In this document: piece by piece, positions 26,430 through 34,479 of the stretch | Layout of the letters: every line of letters starts with the position of its first letter | Position numbering within the stretch: the first letter of the stretch is position 1 | NCBI RefSeq assembly: GCF_965230735.1 | Contig: NZ_OZ246016.1 | Coordinates: 682,001 to 746,000, forward strand | Reading direction: 5' to 3' | Source: Motiliproteus sp965230735 | GTDB lineage: Bacteria; Pseudomonadota; Gammaproteobacteria; Pseudomonadales; Balneatricaceae | Length of the DNA: 64,000 nucleotides | The notes under the pieces: model-generated | Told to the model about the DNA's origin: nothing | Database searches by the model: none | The model's input: only the letters and a program-made list of their open reading frames with translations | Position numbers and translations under genes: made by a program

Positions 26430-26760
26430 TTTGAACTGATCAACCTTGATATAAATAGAAAATGAATAAGTTGATTAGATAAGAAAGATGATTTTTATTG
26501 TTGTTATATAGCCTGGACCTATCTGTGCGTAATCGGGAAAAGTCTTTTATTTACCTAGGTTTATGTGGATAACAACCGCAAAGTTATCCAGCGAGGAAAT
26601 TGCGGATCAAAGGTGTGAAAGTTGGGGGTAACTTGGTCGGTTACTCACAGGGCTAAAGTATCCACAGATGAGATCATTAGTTATTCGGGTGTGGTTATAC
26701 ACATTACCCACAGTGCAAAGTGGATAACTTTAGCGGCAAGATTTAGCGATCTTGGATTGA
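26430..26760. other. oriC: Candidate chromosomal origin (oriC) beside mnmG
   Basis: An AT-rich stretch (about 26440-26520) next to a cluster of DnaA-box sequences. The boxes are TTATCCACA on the minus strand at 26564-26572 (perfect), TTATCCAGC at 26584-26592, GTATCCACA at 26658-26666, TTATACACA at 26695-26703, TTACCCACA at 26704-26712 and TTATCCACT on the minus strand at 26719-26727. Several GATC sites are interspersed. An unwinding element beside tandem DnaA boxes and adjacent to mnmG is the layout of enterobacterial and Vibrio oriC. The rest of the 26312-26864 gap holds no gene. A second candidate is the rpmH-dnaA gap. Confidence 0.65.
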
Positions 26761-26864
26761 TCTGATGCGGTGCATACGGCGTGAGAAGCAAGAAGCAGCG
26801 GGCGGATAGCCAGCTGAGCGGTGCGGTATTGAGGCTGGTAAGGCGAAGTGGGGTTGAGACAGCC

Positions 26865-27053
26865 TCAGCCGTTCTGATGGCGAAGCTGTTGTAGCAGATG
26901 GTTGGCTTGGTCGATGGTCAATTGCTTGCTGACCGGCTTCCAGATTTCGCGCTTGTGGCTGCTGGCTTCAGACAGCCGTTGCAGGACGCACCAGCTGTCG
27001 GCTTGGCGGATTAGACGCAGATGGTCGTCATGATGATGTGAATGAGTTTGCAT
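26865..27053 (-). CDS. Small hypothetical protein (62 aa)
   Basis: A short frame with a histidine-rich start (MQTHSHHHDDHLRLI) and the rest mostly helical and polar. AAGGAAT about 7 bases before the ATG makes it a plausible gene. No family recognised. It lies between the origin-like region and the GntR regulator, in the same direction as both neighbours mnmG and the regulator. Confidence 0.5.
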   Translation of the reverse strand: MQTHSHHHDDHLRLIRQADSWCVLQRLSEASSHKREIWKPVSKQLTIDQANHLLQQLRHQNG

Positions 27054-27150
27054 GGTTCGATTCCTTGTTCATTGATGTCTTGGAATCGAACCTTAGAACC
27101 CGAATATGTCACTCAGATGACAGTGTTGGTGAGATTTGATGAAACTCTGA

Positions 27151-27891
27151 TCAACCGGCCGCGGTTCCCGCGCTCAGTTGTTGGGCCTGCCGGTAGTGTT
27201 CGGAGAGATAGTTCAAGAGTAGGTCCAAACTCTGTTGAGCTGCGACAAGGTCACGTTGCCGTAACGCTTCGAGCAGCTGCTTGTGGTGATCGATGATCCG
27301 ATCCCTTGAGCGGGTGCGGTTGGCAATCATGTTCATCAACGGCTGCAGGGCCTCAATGACGGTAACCATATTGAATTGCATCACCGGATTGGCGGTGGCA
27401 TCGACGATCAGGCGGTGGAACCGCACATCCGAGGCGCAAAACTCTTCATCGCTGATCGACTGCTGCTGATAGCTCAGCTCCTGCTCCAGTTGCTCCAGGT
27501 GTTGCTCGGTGCGTCGCTCAATGGCCAGTTTTAGGCAAGCTCCCTCCATCTCTCGGCGAGCTTCGGTAATCGATTCGATATCGAACTCGCCCAGGGTCAC
27601 CATCAGGGTGGTGCTGTTGGCCAGCGTGGTTCTCAGTTCCGATTCGGTGGGGCGGGTGATAAAAGTGCCGCCGGCAGGGCCCCGCTTGGAACGCACCAGG
27701 TTTTGTGCTGCCAGCCGTTTCAGTGCTTCTCGAATGGTCGGCCTGGAGACCTCGAACTGGGCTGCCAGTTCTTCCTCGGTGGGAAGTCGCTCATCCACCC
27801 GTAAACGGCCATCCAGAATCGCGCCGCGGATCTGTTCTGCAATCTGTTTGGCCAGACTTTGCGTGACCAGGTTGTTGTAACGGATCGCCAT
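27151..27891 (-). CDS. GntR/FadR-family transcriptional regulator (FCD domain)
   Basis: A 246-residue regulator. N-terminal winged helix: QIAEQIRGAILDGRLRVDERLPTEEELAAQFEVSRPTIREAL (about residues 12-53), the GntR signature. The C-terminal helical FCD domain holds the metal/ligand residues in DVRFHRLIVDATANP and the later HHKQLLEAL. The start at 27891 gives the usual length just before the winged helix; GAGGAG is upstream but rather far (12 bases). Divergent from the AcuI-like gene, with a perfect 6-base-arm palindrome between them. Ligand probably a small organic acid; not determined. Confidence 0.88.
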   Translation of the reverse strand: MAIRYNNLVTQSLAKQIAEQIRGAILDGRLRVDERLPTEEELAAQFEVSRPTIREALKRLAAQNLVRSKRGPAGGTFITRPTESELRTTLANSTTLMVTLGEFDIESITEARREMEGACLKLAIERRTEQHLEQLEQELSYQQQSISDEEFCASDVRFHRLIVDATANPVMQFNMVTVIEALQPLMNMIANRTRSRDRIIDHHKQLLEALRQRDLVAAQQSLDLLLNYLSEHYRQAQQLSAGTAAG

Positions 27892-27969
27892 GGGGACTGC
27901 TGACTCCTCGGGGTTTTTGACTAAGCTGAATCGAATTGACGCAATAGTAACACAAATTCTAAATTTGCT

Positions 27970-27984
27970 ATTTGTTTGACAAAT
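27970..27984. promoter_or_regulatory. Palindrome in the GntR/acuI divergent promoter
   Basis: ATTTGT-TTG-ACAAAT, perfect six-base arms, in the gap between the GntR regulator and the AcuI-like gene. It overlaps a TTGACA hexamer (27976-27981) that could be a -35 element of the rightward gene. Expected operator of the regulator at 27151. Confidence 0.5.
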
Positions 27985-28065
27985 TAACAATAGCGATTTA
28001 GTTTCCCCTCATCGACCCTGCTTTGAGCAGCGTCCGAACCCATCCCGCTGATAGAGGAATCCTCG

Positions 28066-29064
28066 ATGACAGAAACTGCATTTAAAGCGCTGGTATTGCG
28101 CCAAGACGATGAAGGTAAGACCCAGGCTGCGATCGAGCAACTGGGCCAACAGGATCTTCCTGACGAGCCGGTTTTGGTCAAGGTGGATTATTCCAGTCTG
28201 AACTACAAGGACGGGATGGCGGTCACCGGGACCGGTAAGATCGTGTTGAAGTGGCCGATGGTGCCGGGCATCGATCTGGTGGGTACCGTGGTTGACGGCG
28301 GTGATAGTGACTATCAGGCAGGGGACAAGGTTGTCCTGACCGGTTGGAGTGTAGGGGAGAAGTATTGGGGAGGGTATGCGCAATACCAGCGTGTGCGTCC
28401 CGAATGGTTGGTTCCGCTGCCCGCCGGTATCACCGAGTTACAGTCAATGGCTATCGGTACGGCGGGTCTGACGGCGATGCTCTGTGTCATGGCGCTGGAA
28501 GACGGCGGCGTGACACCTGACTCCGGTACCGTGGTGGTTTCAGGGGCGGCTGGTGGGGTTGGTTCGGTAGCCGTCGCGCTGCTGGCCAAACTGGGCTACA
28601 AGGTGGCTGCCATTACCGGTCGTGAGTCGACCCATGATTACCTGAAATCCCTGGGCGCAAGTGAGCTGCTGAGTCGTGAAGAAATGGGCGCCCGCTCTCG
28701 ACCGCTGGAAAAATCCCGCTGGGCCGGGGCGATCGATACCGTTGGCGGCGATATGCTGGGCCGGCTGCTGGCCGAATGTGATTACAGCGGAACCGTAGCA
28801 GCCTGTGGCCTGGCCGGTGACTTCAAACTACCGACCACGGTGATGCCGTTCATTTTGCGGAACGTGCGGCTGCAGGGGGTCGATTCGGTGATGTGTCCGG
28901 CTGCGCGTCGGGTTGAGGCCTGGAAGCGCTTGGCTGAGGATCTACCGCAGTCATTGCTGGACTCGATCAACCAGGTGGTAGCGCTGGAACAGGTTCCCGA
29001 GCAGGCCGCCGCGATTATGGCGGGTCAGGTTCAGGGTCGTGTGGTGGTCGATCTACAGGCATAA
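28066..29064 (+). CDS. acuI: Acrylyl-CoA reductase-like MDR oxidoreductase (AcuI/YhdH family)
   Basis: Zinc-independent medium-chain reductase that uses NADPH to reduce acrylyl-CoA to propionyl-CoA in this family, which detoxifies acrylate (for example from DMSP breakdown). 332 residues. The N-terminal SSLNYKDGMAVTGTGKI and the Rossmann motif VVVSGAAGGVGSVAVALLAKLGY (about residues 150-172) are characteristic of YhdH/AcuI. Strong ribosome site GAGGAA 6 bases before the ATG. Own terminator follows. Divergent from a GntR regulator, which probably controls it. No DMSP lyase gene is seen nearby. Confidence 0.88.
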   Translation: MTETAFKALVLRQDDEGKTQAAIEQLGQQDLPDEPVLVKVDYSSLNYKDGMAVTGTGKIVLKWPMVPGIDLVGTVVDGGDSDYQAGDKVVLTGWSVGEKYWGGYAQYQRVRPEWLVPLPAGITELQSMAIGTAGLTAMLCVMALEDGGVTPDSGTVVVSGAAGGVGSVAVALLAKLGYKVAAITGRESTHDYLKSLGASELLSREEMGARSRPLEKSRWAGAIDTVGGDMLGRLLAECDYSGTVAACGLAGDFKLPTTVMPFILRNVRLQGVDSVMCPAARRVEAWKRLAEDLPQSLLDSINQVVALEQVPEQAAAIMAGQVQGRVVVDLQA

Positions 29065-29072
29065 CCGGTACG

Positions 29073-29110
29073 GCTCAAGCTCGACACTATCGTTGGGCTT
29101 GAGCTTTTTT
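29073..29110 (+). terminator. Terminator after the acuI-like gene
   Basis: GCTCAAGC (29073-29080) pairs with GCTTGAGC (29097-29104), followed by six T. A clear intrinsic terminator just after the stop codon. Confidence 0.88.
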
Positions 29111-29175
29111 CACGCTTGTTGTTTCATGATGAGCTATCGTATCTGATAGGCCTTATCGATGGATGGAGGCGAGCG

Positions 29176-29577
29176 ATGAGAAAAACCACTATAAAAACCT
29201 CCCTGGCGGCCCTGCTGCTGGGCGTCGCATCACTGATGGTTTCAGCGGTTCAGGCCGAAGGGCTTGAGGATCATCTGGGCCGTTATCATGAGGGCTATGG
29301 CCCTCAGGTTGATCAGGATGAAGCCTGGCGTAAAGTGAAGCTGGGTGCACTGGGTTACGGTGCCCGCAAAGGGCTGGATTCACTCGGTGTTGATTATAAA
29401 GAGGTAAAGAGCCTCTATAAGAAAGTCACCGTGCACCGGATCAGCGACCGCAGCGCGGTTGTACTGGAGCCGAATCGGGTCAACTTCATGACCCGTCATC
29501 TGGATGGCTCCTTGGTAACCGAATTCAGTGGTCGGACCAATGGTGATGTGGCCTTGGAGATCAAGCTGCCTTTCTAA
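29176..29577 (+). CDS. Periplasmic hypothetical protein (133 aa)
   Basis: Starts at the ATG at 29176, with GGAGG about 8 bases before it. It has a clear signal peptide (MRKTTIKTSLAALLLGVASLMVSAVQA, cleavage after VQA). The mature 106 residues are mixed alpha/beta and end in short strands (VVLEPNRVNFMTRHLDGSLV). No known family recognised. Monocistronic between terminators. Confidence 0.7.
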   Translation: MRKTTIKTSLAALLLGVASLMVSAVQAEGLEDHLGRYHEGYGPQVDQDEAWRKVKLGALGYGARKGLDSLGVDYKEVKSLYKKVTVHRISDRSAVVLEPNRVNFMTRHLDGSLVTEFSGRTNGDVALEIKLPF

Positions 29578-29584
29578 GCTATTG

Positions 29585-29625
29585 AGCATTACCCGATCCG
29601 TGTAACCAGCCGGATGGGTAATGCT
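29585..29625. terminator. Long hairpin between convergent genes
   Basis: AGCATTACCC (29585-29594) pairs with GGGTAATGCT (29616-29625), with an inner GATCCG/CGGAT stem. It lies between the convergent periplasmic-protein and yfcG genes. No T tract, so a bidirectional terminator is likely only from position and stem strength. Confidence 0.5.
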
Positions 29626-29721
29626 GCTATCTGATAGCTGTTAAGCCTCACCGATTAACTCTTATATCAGGGCTGTTGAACGAAAGTGAACACTTACCAA
29701 TCGTTCTACTTGCCTGCCTAT

Positions 29722-30423
29722 CTATCTGCCTTGGCAGACCTGAGCTGTTTGACCAAACAGCAGTTTCTTTCCTTCTTCCGTTACCGCTGAGCGCTGGCTC
29801 CAGGGCGCGGCTTTTTCATAGGCCGTGATAACCGCCGGTCGCTGTCGCATGGCTTCGAACCAACGCTTCAGGTTGGGAAAGTCATCCAGTTGTTGGCGCT
29901 GGCCTTGATGGTTGACAGTCCAGGGATAGATCGCCATATCGGCGATCGAGTACTCGTCGGCGATCCACTCCCGCCCCTCAAGACGCTTATCAAGCACGCC
30001 GTAAAGCCGGTTAGTTTCGTTAACGTAGCGTTCAATCGCATAGGGGACCGACTCGGGTGCATACTGGACGAAGTGGTGATTCTGACCCGCCATGGGACCG
30101 AGTCCGCCGATTTGCCACATCAGCCACTCCAGTACGGTTTTGCGACCCCGAAGCTCGCTGGGTAGGTAGCGGCCGGTTTTCTCAGCCAGATAGATCAGGA
30201 TGGCACCGGATTCGAACACCGAAATCGGCGCGCCACCGTCATCCGGACTCTGGTCGATGATAGCCGGCATCCGGTTATTCGGTGAGATCGCCAGGAAGTC
30301 CGGTTTGAATTGGTCTCCGGCGCTGATGTCGATCGGGTGTATGCGGTATTCCAAGCCCGCTTCTTCCAGAAAAATCGTAATCTTATGGCCGTTGGGGGTG
30401 GGCCAGTAATAGAGATCGATCAT
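29722..30423 (-). CDS. yfcG: Nu-class glutathione transferase / disulfide-bond oxidoreductase YfcG-like
   Basis: Glutathione-dependent disulfide reductase and hydroperoxide-reducing GST. 233 residues. The N-terminal MIDLYYWPTPNGHKITIFLEEAGL and ISPNNRMPAIIDQSPDDGGAP ... FESGAILIYLAEKTGRYLP strongly resemble E. coli YfcG, including the TPNGHK active-site segment. GLGPMAGQNHHF in the C-terminal domain is also typical. The ATG at 30423 has AGAGGGA 6 bases upstream. Two TetR palindromes sit directly before the gene, so the divergent TetR regulator likely represses it. Cytoplasmic. Confidence 0.93.
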   Translation of the reverse strand: MIDLYYWPTPNGHKITIFLEEAGLEYRIHPIDISAGDQFKPDFLAISPNNRMPAIIDQSPDDGGAPISVFESGAILIYLAEKTGRYLPSELRGRKTVLEWLMWQIGGLGPMAGQNHHFVQYAPESVPYAIERYVNETNRLYGVLDKRLEGREWIADEYSIADMAIYPWTVNHQGQRQQLDDFPNLKRWFEAMRQRPAVITAYEKAAPWSQRSAVTEEGKKLLFGQTAQVCQGR

Positions 30424-30440
30424 GGGTGGTCCCTCTGAGT

Positions 30441-30456
30441 TTGAACGATCATTCAA
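30441..30456. promoter_or_regulatory. TetR-type palindrome, copy C
   Basis: TTGAACGATCATTCAA, one mismatch from perfect symmetry, 18 bases before the yfcG start. Its centre is 23 bases from copy D. Repressor binding here would block transcription into yfcG. Confidence 0.65.
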
Positions 30457-30463
30457 ACATTAT

Positions 30464-30479
30464 TTGAACAGTCGTTCAA
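30464..30479. promoter_or_regulatory. TetR-type palindrome, copy D
   Basis: TTGAACAGTCGTTCAA, perfect six-base arms, paired with copy C in the yfcG upstream region. Same half-sites as copies A, B and E. Confidence 0.7.
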
Positions 30480-30570
30480 GTAATGTGGATCGCGGCTCCT
30501 CGGTAGAGTTAGGATAGCGGGTTGCACCGAAGGGGTTGAAGTGGAACTGCTGTACCGAAAGGGGCTATTA

Positions 30571-30586
30571 TTGAACAAATGTTCAA
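30571..30586. promoter_or_regulatory. TetR-type palindrome, copy E (autoregulatory)
   Basis: TTGAACAAATGTTCAA, perfect arms, ending 10 bases before the tetR ATG at 30597 and overlapping its ribosome site AAGGA. Its placement implies negative autoregulation. Confidence 0.75.
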
Positions 30587-30596
30587 GGATTAGTTT

Positions 30597-31178
30597 ATGG
30601 CAACCACGGCTAAGTTTGATCGCCAACAGGCGATTCAGAAAGCGACCGATCTGTTCTGGAGCAAGGGCTTTCATGCCACCTCGATGCGCAATATCCAGCA
30701 GGCCGTCGATATGCGTCCGGGAAGCATCTATGCCAGCTTTGGCAGTAAAGAGGGTTTGTTCAGCGAGACCTTGAACTGTTACGCCAATGCCAGCAAAGAG
30801 CGTCTGCGGGATAGCGTTAACGCGGCACCCTCAGCGCTGCAGGGGTTGCGGCGTTTTGTGCAGGATGCGGTGATCGGTTGTGACACCCAGGTACCCAGTA
30901 GCATGTGCATGCTGGTAAAGACGATCTCGGAATTAACCGAAGAAAATGCGGATCTGTTGGCCGAGGCCAAGCAGCTGTTACGGCAGATGGAAGCGTTGTT
31001 CGCCTTCTATCTGGCTGAGGCGCAGGCACAGGGAGAGCTACGGTCGGAGCTGAACCCGCGGCAGGTGGCTCGTTATCTGCAAATGCAGATGATGGGGCTA
31101 CGGGCTTATCGGCATATCCATGAAGATGATGCTCAGGTCGAAGCGCTGATCGAGGATATCTTCGCCGGCCTGCGCTGA
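30597..31178 (+). CDS. TetR-family transcriptional repressor (NemR/AcuR-like)
   Basis: A 193-residue TetR regulator. DNA-binding domain at residues 9-55: RQQAIQKATDLFWSKGFHATSMRNIQQAVDMRPGSIYASFGSKEGLFSETL, the classic helix-turn-helix. The C-terminal domain contains a cysteine in VPSSMCMLVKTI (about residue 102), reminiscent of the electrophile-sensing cysteine region of NemR-like proteins. One palindrome overlaps its own start and two lie before the divergent yfcG. Two more precede the AhpD-like gene 23 kb away. Inducer unknown; a thiol-reactive compound is a reasonable guess given the target genes. Confidence 0.88.
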   Translation: MATTAKFDRQQAIQKATDLFWSKGFHATSMRNIQQAVDMRPGSIYASFGSKEGLFSETLNCYANASKERLRDSVNAAPSALQGLRRFVQDAVIGCDTQVPSSMCMLVKTISELTEENADLLAEAKQLLRQMEALFAFYLAEAQAQGELRSELNPRQVARYLQMQMMGLRAYRHIHEDDAQVEALIEDIFAGLR

Positions 31179-31225
31179 TACCGGTCAGCCGGCATGCCAG
31201 CGGTTTCGACTGCGAGAATCCGTCG

Positions 31226-32602
31226 CTATTTGCCGATACAGAAACTTCCGAAGATTCGTCCCAGCAGGTCATCGCTGCTGAATTCCCCGGTGATCTGCGA
31301 CAGCGCGTTCTGCGCCTCTTTCAGATCCTCGGCCAATAGTTCACCAGCTCCGTAATCGGTCAGCTGCAGCTTTCCTGCCTCGAGATACTGTTGTGCCTGC
31401 AGCAGGGCCTCCAGGTGGCGGCGACGGGCCATAAAGCCACCCTCGCAGCTGCTGTCGTAGCCCATGCATTGTTTCAGGTGGTGGCGCAGCAGCTCGACAC
31501 CCTGGTTCTGCTTGGCGCTGAGGCGGATCAGATGGCAGTCCGGGTTTGCTTCGAGATCCGAGTCGACCCCGGGCTGTTCGCCGGACAGATCGATCTTGTT
31601 GCGGATTACGGTGACCTTATCGAGGCTGGGCAGGTGGGCGATAAAGTCGGGCCAGATCTTATCGGGTTCGGTCTCCTGAGTGCTGCTGGCGTCGACCAGT
31701 AGCAGCACCCGATCGGCACTGCGGATCTCCTCCCAGGCGCGATCGATACCGATCTGTTCGACCACATCGTCGCTGTCGCGTAATCCGGCGGTATCGATGA
31801 TATGAAGCGGCATGCCGTCGATATGGATATGCTCACGCAACACGTCGCGAGTGGTGCCGGCGATATCGGTGACGATCGCCGACTCTTTGCCGGCCAACGC
31901 GTTCAGCAGGCTCGATTTGCCGGCGTTGGGACGCCCGGCTATCACCACGTTCATCCCTTCACGCAGCAGCGCACCCTGATTGGCTTCGGCCAACACTTCC
32001 AGCAACTGCTGTTCGATCTGCAGTAGATCAGTGGCGACTTTACCGTCGCCCAGAAAATCGATCTCCTCTTCGGGGAAGTCGATCGCCGCTTCGACATAGA
32101 TCCGCAGTTGGATCAGCGCTTCCACCAGCGTCTGGATCCGGGCCGAGAACTCGCCTTGCAACGAGCGTAGCGCCGAACGAGCAGCCTGCTCCGAAGAGCT
32201 GTCGATCAGATCGGCAATTGCCTCGGCCTGGGCCAGGTCGAGCTTGTCGTTGAGGAAGGCGCGCTCGGAGAATTCGCCGGGACGGGCCGAGCGGGCTCCT
32301 AAGGCCAAAATTTCCCGCAGCAGCAGATCCAGAATTACCGGGCCGCCGTGGCCCTGCAGTTCCAGTACATCTTCGCCGGTGAAGGAGTGGGGATTGGGAA
32401 AGAACAGTGCGATACCGCGATCCAACTCGAGACCGTCTCGGTCGTAAAAGGGACCGTAATGGGCGTAGCGGGGCTGGGGCTTGCTGCCCAGGAGACGTTC
32501 GGCGATTGCACCAGCCAGGCGGCCGGAAACCCGAATGATACCGACACCACCGCGTCCGGGCGGGGTGGCGATGGCGGCGATGGTGTCATGGTCGATCTGC
32601 AT
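31226..32602 (-). CDS. mnmE: tRNA modification GTPase MnmE (TrmE)
   Basis: GTPase partner of MnmG in wobble-uridine modification. 458 residues from ATG 32602 (MQIDHDTIAAIATPPGRGGVGIIRVSG, the family N-terminus; the longer frame to 32650 is rejected). G1 motif GRPNAGKSSLLNAL, G2/G3 DIAGTTRDVLREH and DTAGLRDSDD, and the invariant C-terminal FCIGK. Last gene of the leftward rpmH-rnpA-yidC-mnmE set. Confidence 0.98.
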   Translation of the reverse strand: MQIDHDTIAAIATPPGRGGVGIIRVSGRLAGAIAERLLGSKPQPRYAHYGPFYDRDGLELDRGIALFFPNPHSFTGEDVLELQGHGGPVILDLLLREILALGARSARPGEFSERAFLNDKLDLAQAEAIADLIDSSSEQAARSALRSLQGEFSARIQTLVEALIQLRIYVEAAIDFPEEEIDFLGDGKVATDLLQIEQQLLEVLAEANQGALLREGMNVVIAGRPNAGKSSLLNALAGKESAIVTDIAGTTRDVLREHIHIDGMPLHIIDTAGLRDSDDVVEQIGIDRAWEEIRSADRVLLLVDASSTQETEPDKIWPDFIAHLPSLDKVTVIRNKIDLSGEQPGVDSDLEANPDCHLIRLSAKQNQGVELLRHHLKQCMGYDSSCEGGFMARRRHLEALLQAQQYLEAGKLQLTDYGAGELLAEDLKEAQNALSQITGEFSSDDLLGRIFGSFCIGK

Positions 32603-32648
32603 GGTCAGAGCTCGGTTCGGTTTGCTTTTTGTCCGGCTATAAACCGAC

Positions 32649-32672
32649 AAAGGGCCCCGTGAGGAGCCCTTT
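32649..32672 (-). terminator. Hairpin between yidC and mnmE
   Basis: On the minus strand AAAGGGC (10-base loop) GCCCTTT then G and T. A short T run makes it a weak or partial terminator; it could reduce read-through from yidC to mnmE. Confidence 0.55.
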
Positions 32673-32700
32673 AAAGGTAGTGCTTGTCAGCCGATCAGGT

Positions 32701-34395
32701 TCAGGATTTCTTCGCCTGCACTTCGGCTTCGATGCTGCGGGTGATAACCCACTGCTGTGCGATCGACAGGATGTTGTTGACCACCCAGTACAGAACCAGA
32801 CCAGCCGGGAACCACAGGAAGAAGAAGGTGAACACGAACGGCAGCATCTTCATCACCTTGGCCTGCATGGGGTCAGGCGGGGTCGGGTTCAGCATCTGCT
32901 GGAAGAACATGGTCACACCCATCAGGATCGGCAGGACAAAGTACGGATCCATCACCGACATGTCCTGAATCCACAGCATAAAGGGCGCATGGCGCAGCTC
33001 GACGCTCTCCAGCAGTACCCAGTACAGTGCGATGAATACCGGCATCTGGATCAGGATCGGCAGACAGCCGCCCATCGGGTTGATCTTCTCTTTCTGGTAC
33101 AGCTGCATCATCGCCTGGGACATCTTCTGGCGATCGTCGCCGTACAGTTCCTTCAGGCGTTGCAGCTCCGGGCTGACGGCACGCATCTTGGCCATCGAGC
33201 GGTAGGCTTTGGCGGACAGGTGGAAGAATAGGGCTTTCACCACCACGGTGACCAGAATGATCGCCAGACCCCAGTTGACCACCACGCTCTGGATCATCTG
33301 CAGCAGCCAGAACAGCGGTTGGGCGATCCACCACAGCCAGCCGTAATCAACGGTCAGTTTCAGGTTCGGAGCGGCTTGTTCCAGTGCGTCCTGGATCTTC
33401 GGACCGACGTAGAAGTTGGCTCCGACGCTACCCTGCTGACCCGCGGGAACGTTGATCGACGGCGAGACAAAGCCGGCCAGGTAGTTGTCGTTGCGCTCGC
33501 GGGCAAAGTAGTTGTGGCTCTGCTCCGGATTCGGAATCCAGGCGCTGACGAAGTAGTGTTGCAGCATCGCTACCCAGCCAGCATCAGACTTGTTCTTGTA
33601 GGGCTTCTCGTCGATATCGTCGAAGTCGTACTTCTCGTAGTTGTTCTCGGTGTTGGAGAAAGCCGGGCCCAGGTAGGACTGCATGCCCATGCTGGTCTGT
33701 GACGACGGATCGGCGCTACGGTCGCGCTTGATCTGACCGAACAGGTTACCCTGCCAGGGTTGATCGCCCTGGTTGTTGATCAGGTACTCAACACGGACCA
33801 GATGCTCGCCACGCTTGAAGCTGAAGCGCTTGGTGATGGTGACGTTGTTGTCCTGCTGGTAAACCAGATCCACATTCAGGCTGTCCTGACCCTCGGCCAG
33901 GCTGAACGATTTGGCGCTGGCGGTGTAGCGCGGACGCTCGCCTTTGGCATCGGGACCGTTGGCGCCGGTCAGACCGGACTGGGCGGTGTAGGTACGATTA
34001 CCGTTCTGTTCCAACAGTATCAGCGGTTGATCGTTACCTAGCTGAGCCAGGTAACCCGGCAGTGCGGCCTGGATGATATCGCCACCGTAAGTGTCGATCA
34101 GCAGATCAAGCGTATCGGTGGTCACTTCGATCAGACCACCTTGAGCGGCGTTGCCGGCAACTGCGACTTCGGCAGTGGCTTCCGGCGCTTCGGTTGACGG
34201 GATATCACCGTTGGCTGCATTAGCACTGCCGCCGGAACTGTCCGGGGCGGAGATATCGGGCGCGCTGGAATAGGAGGAAACAGGAGTACTAGCTACTGGC
34301 TGAGCTTGATCGCCATAATCCTTCTGCCACTGCAGAACCAGAAGGTAGGAGATGACTGCCAGGGCGGCGATCAAACCGATGCGTTGGAAATCCAT
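32701..34395 (-). CDS. yidC: Membrane protein insertase YidC
   Basis: Inserts and folds inner-membrane proteins, alone or with Sec. 564 residues. An N-terminal membrane helix (RIGLIAALAVISYLLVLQW), then a large periplasmic beta domain (about residues 60-345). Then the conserved five-helix core: WGLAIILVTVVVKALFFHLSAKAYRSMAKM, MGGCLPILIQMPVFIALYWVLLESVELRHAPF and FVFTFFFLWFPAGLVLYWVVNNIL. The periplasmic linker is rich in Ala, Ser and Pro. Gammaproteobacterial length. Confidence 0.98.
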   Translation of the reverse strand: MDFQRIGLIAALAVISYLLVLQWQKDYGDQAQPVASTPVSSYSSAPDISAPDSSGGSANAANGDIPSTEAPEATAEVAVAGNAAQGGLIEVTTDTLDLLIDTYGGDIIQAALPGYLAQLGNDQPLILLEQNGNRTYTAQSGLTGANGPDAKGERPRYTASAKSFSLAEGQDSLNVDLVYQQDNNVTITKRFSFKRGEHLVRVEYLINNQGDQPWQGNLFGQIKRDRSADPSSQTSMGMQSYLGPAFSNTENNYEKYDFDDIDEKPYKNKSDAGWVAMLQHYFVSAWIPNPEQSHNYFARERNDNYLAGFVSPSINVPAGQQGSVGANFYVGPKIQDALEQAAPNLKLTVDYGWLWWIAQPLFWLLQMIQSVVVNWGLAIILVTVVVKALFFHLSAKAYRSMAKMRAVSPELQRLKELYGDDRQKMSQAMMQLYQKEKINPMGGCLPILIQMPVFIALYWVLLESVELRHAPFMLWIQDMSVMDPYFVLPILMGVTMFFQQMLNPTPPDPMQAKVMKMLPFVFTFFFLWFPAGLVLYWVVNNILSIAQQWVITRSIEAEVQAKKS

Positions 34396-34479
34396 GTTTG
34401 TTGTCTGCCGATGACGTTAATTTAAGGTTGATTGGGCATGAGTTGCCGCGGTGAAGTCGAACACCGACTCCGCCCGGCT

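Noticed and set aside
26312..26864. CRISPR array or repeat array in the mnmG gap
   Set aside because: The short repeats are DnaA-box matches of 9 bases, with no regular repeat-spacer pattern.
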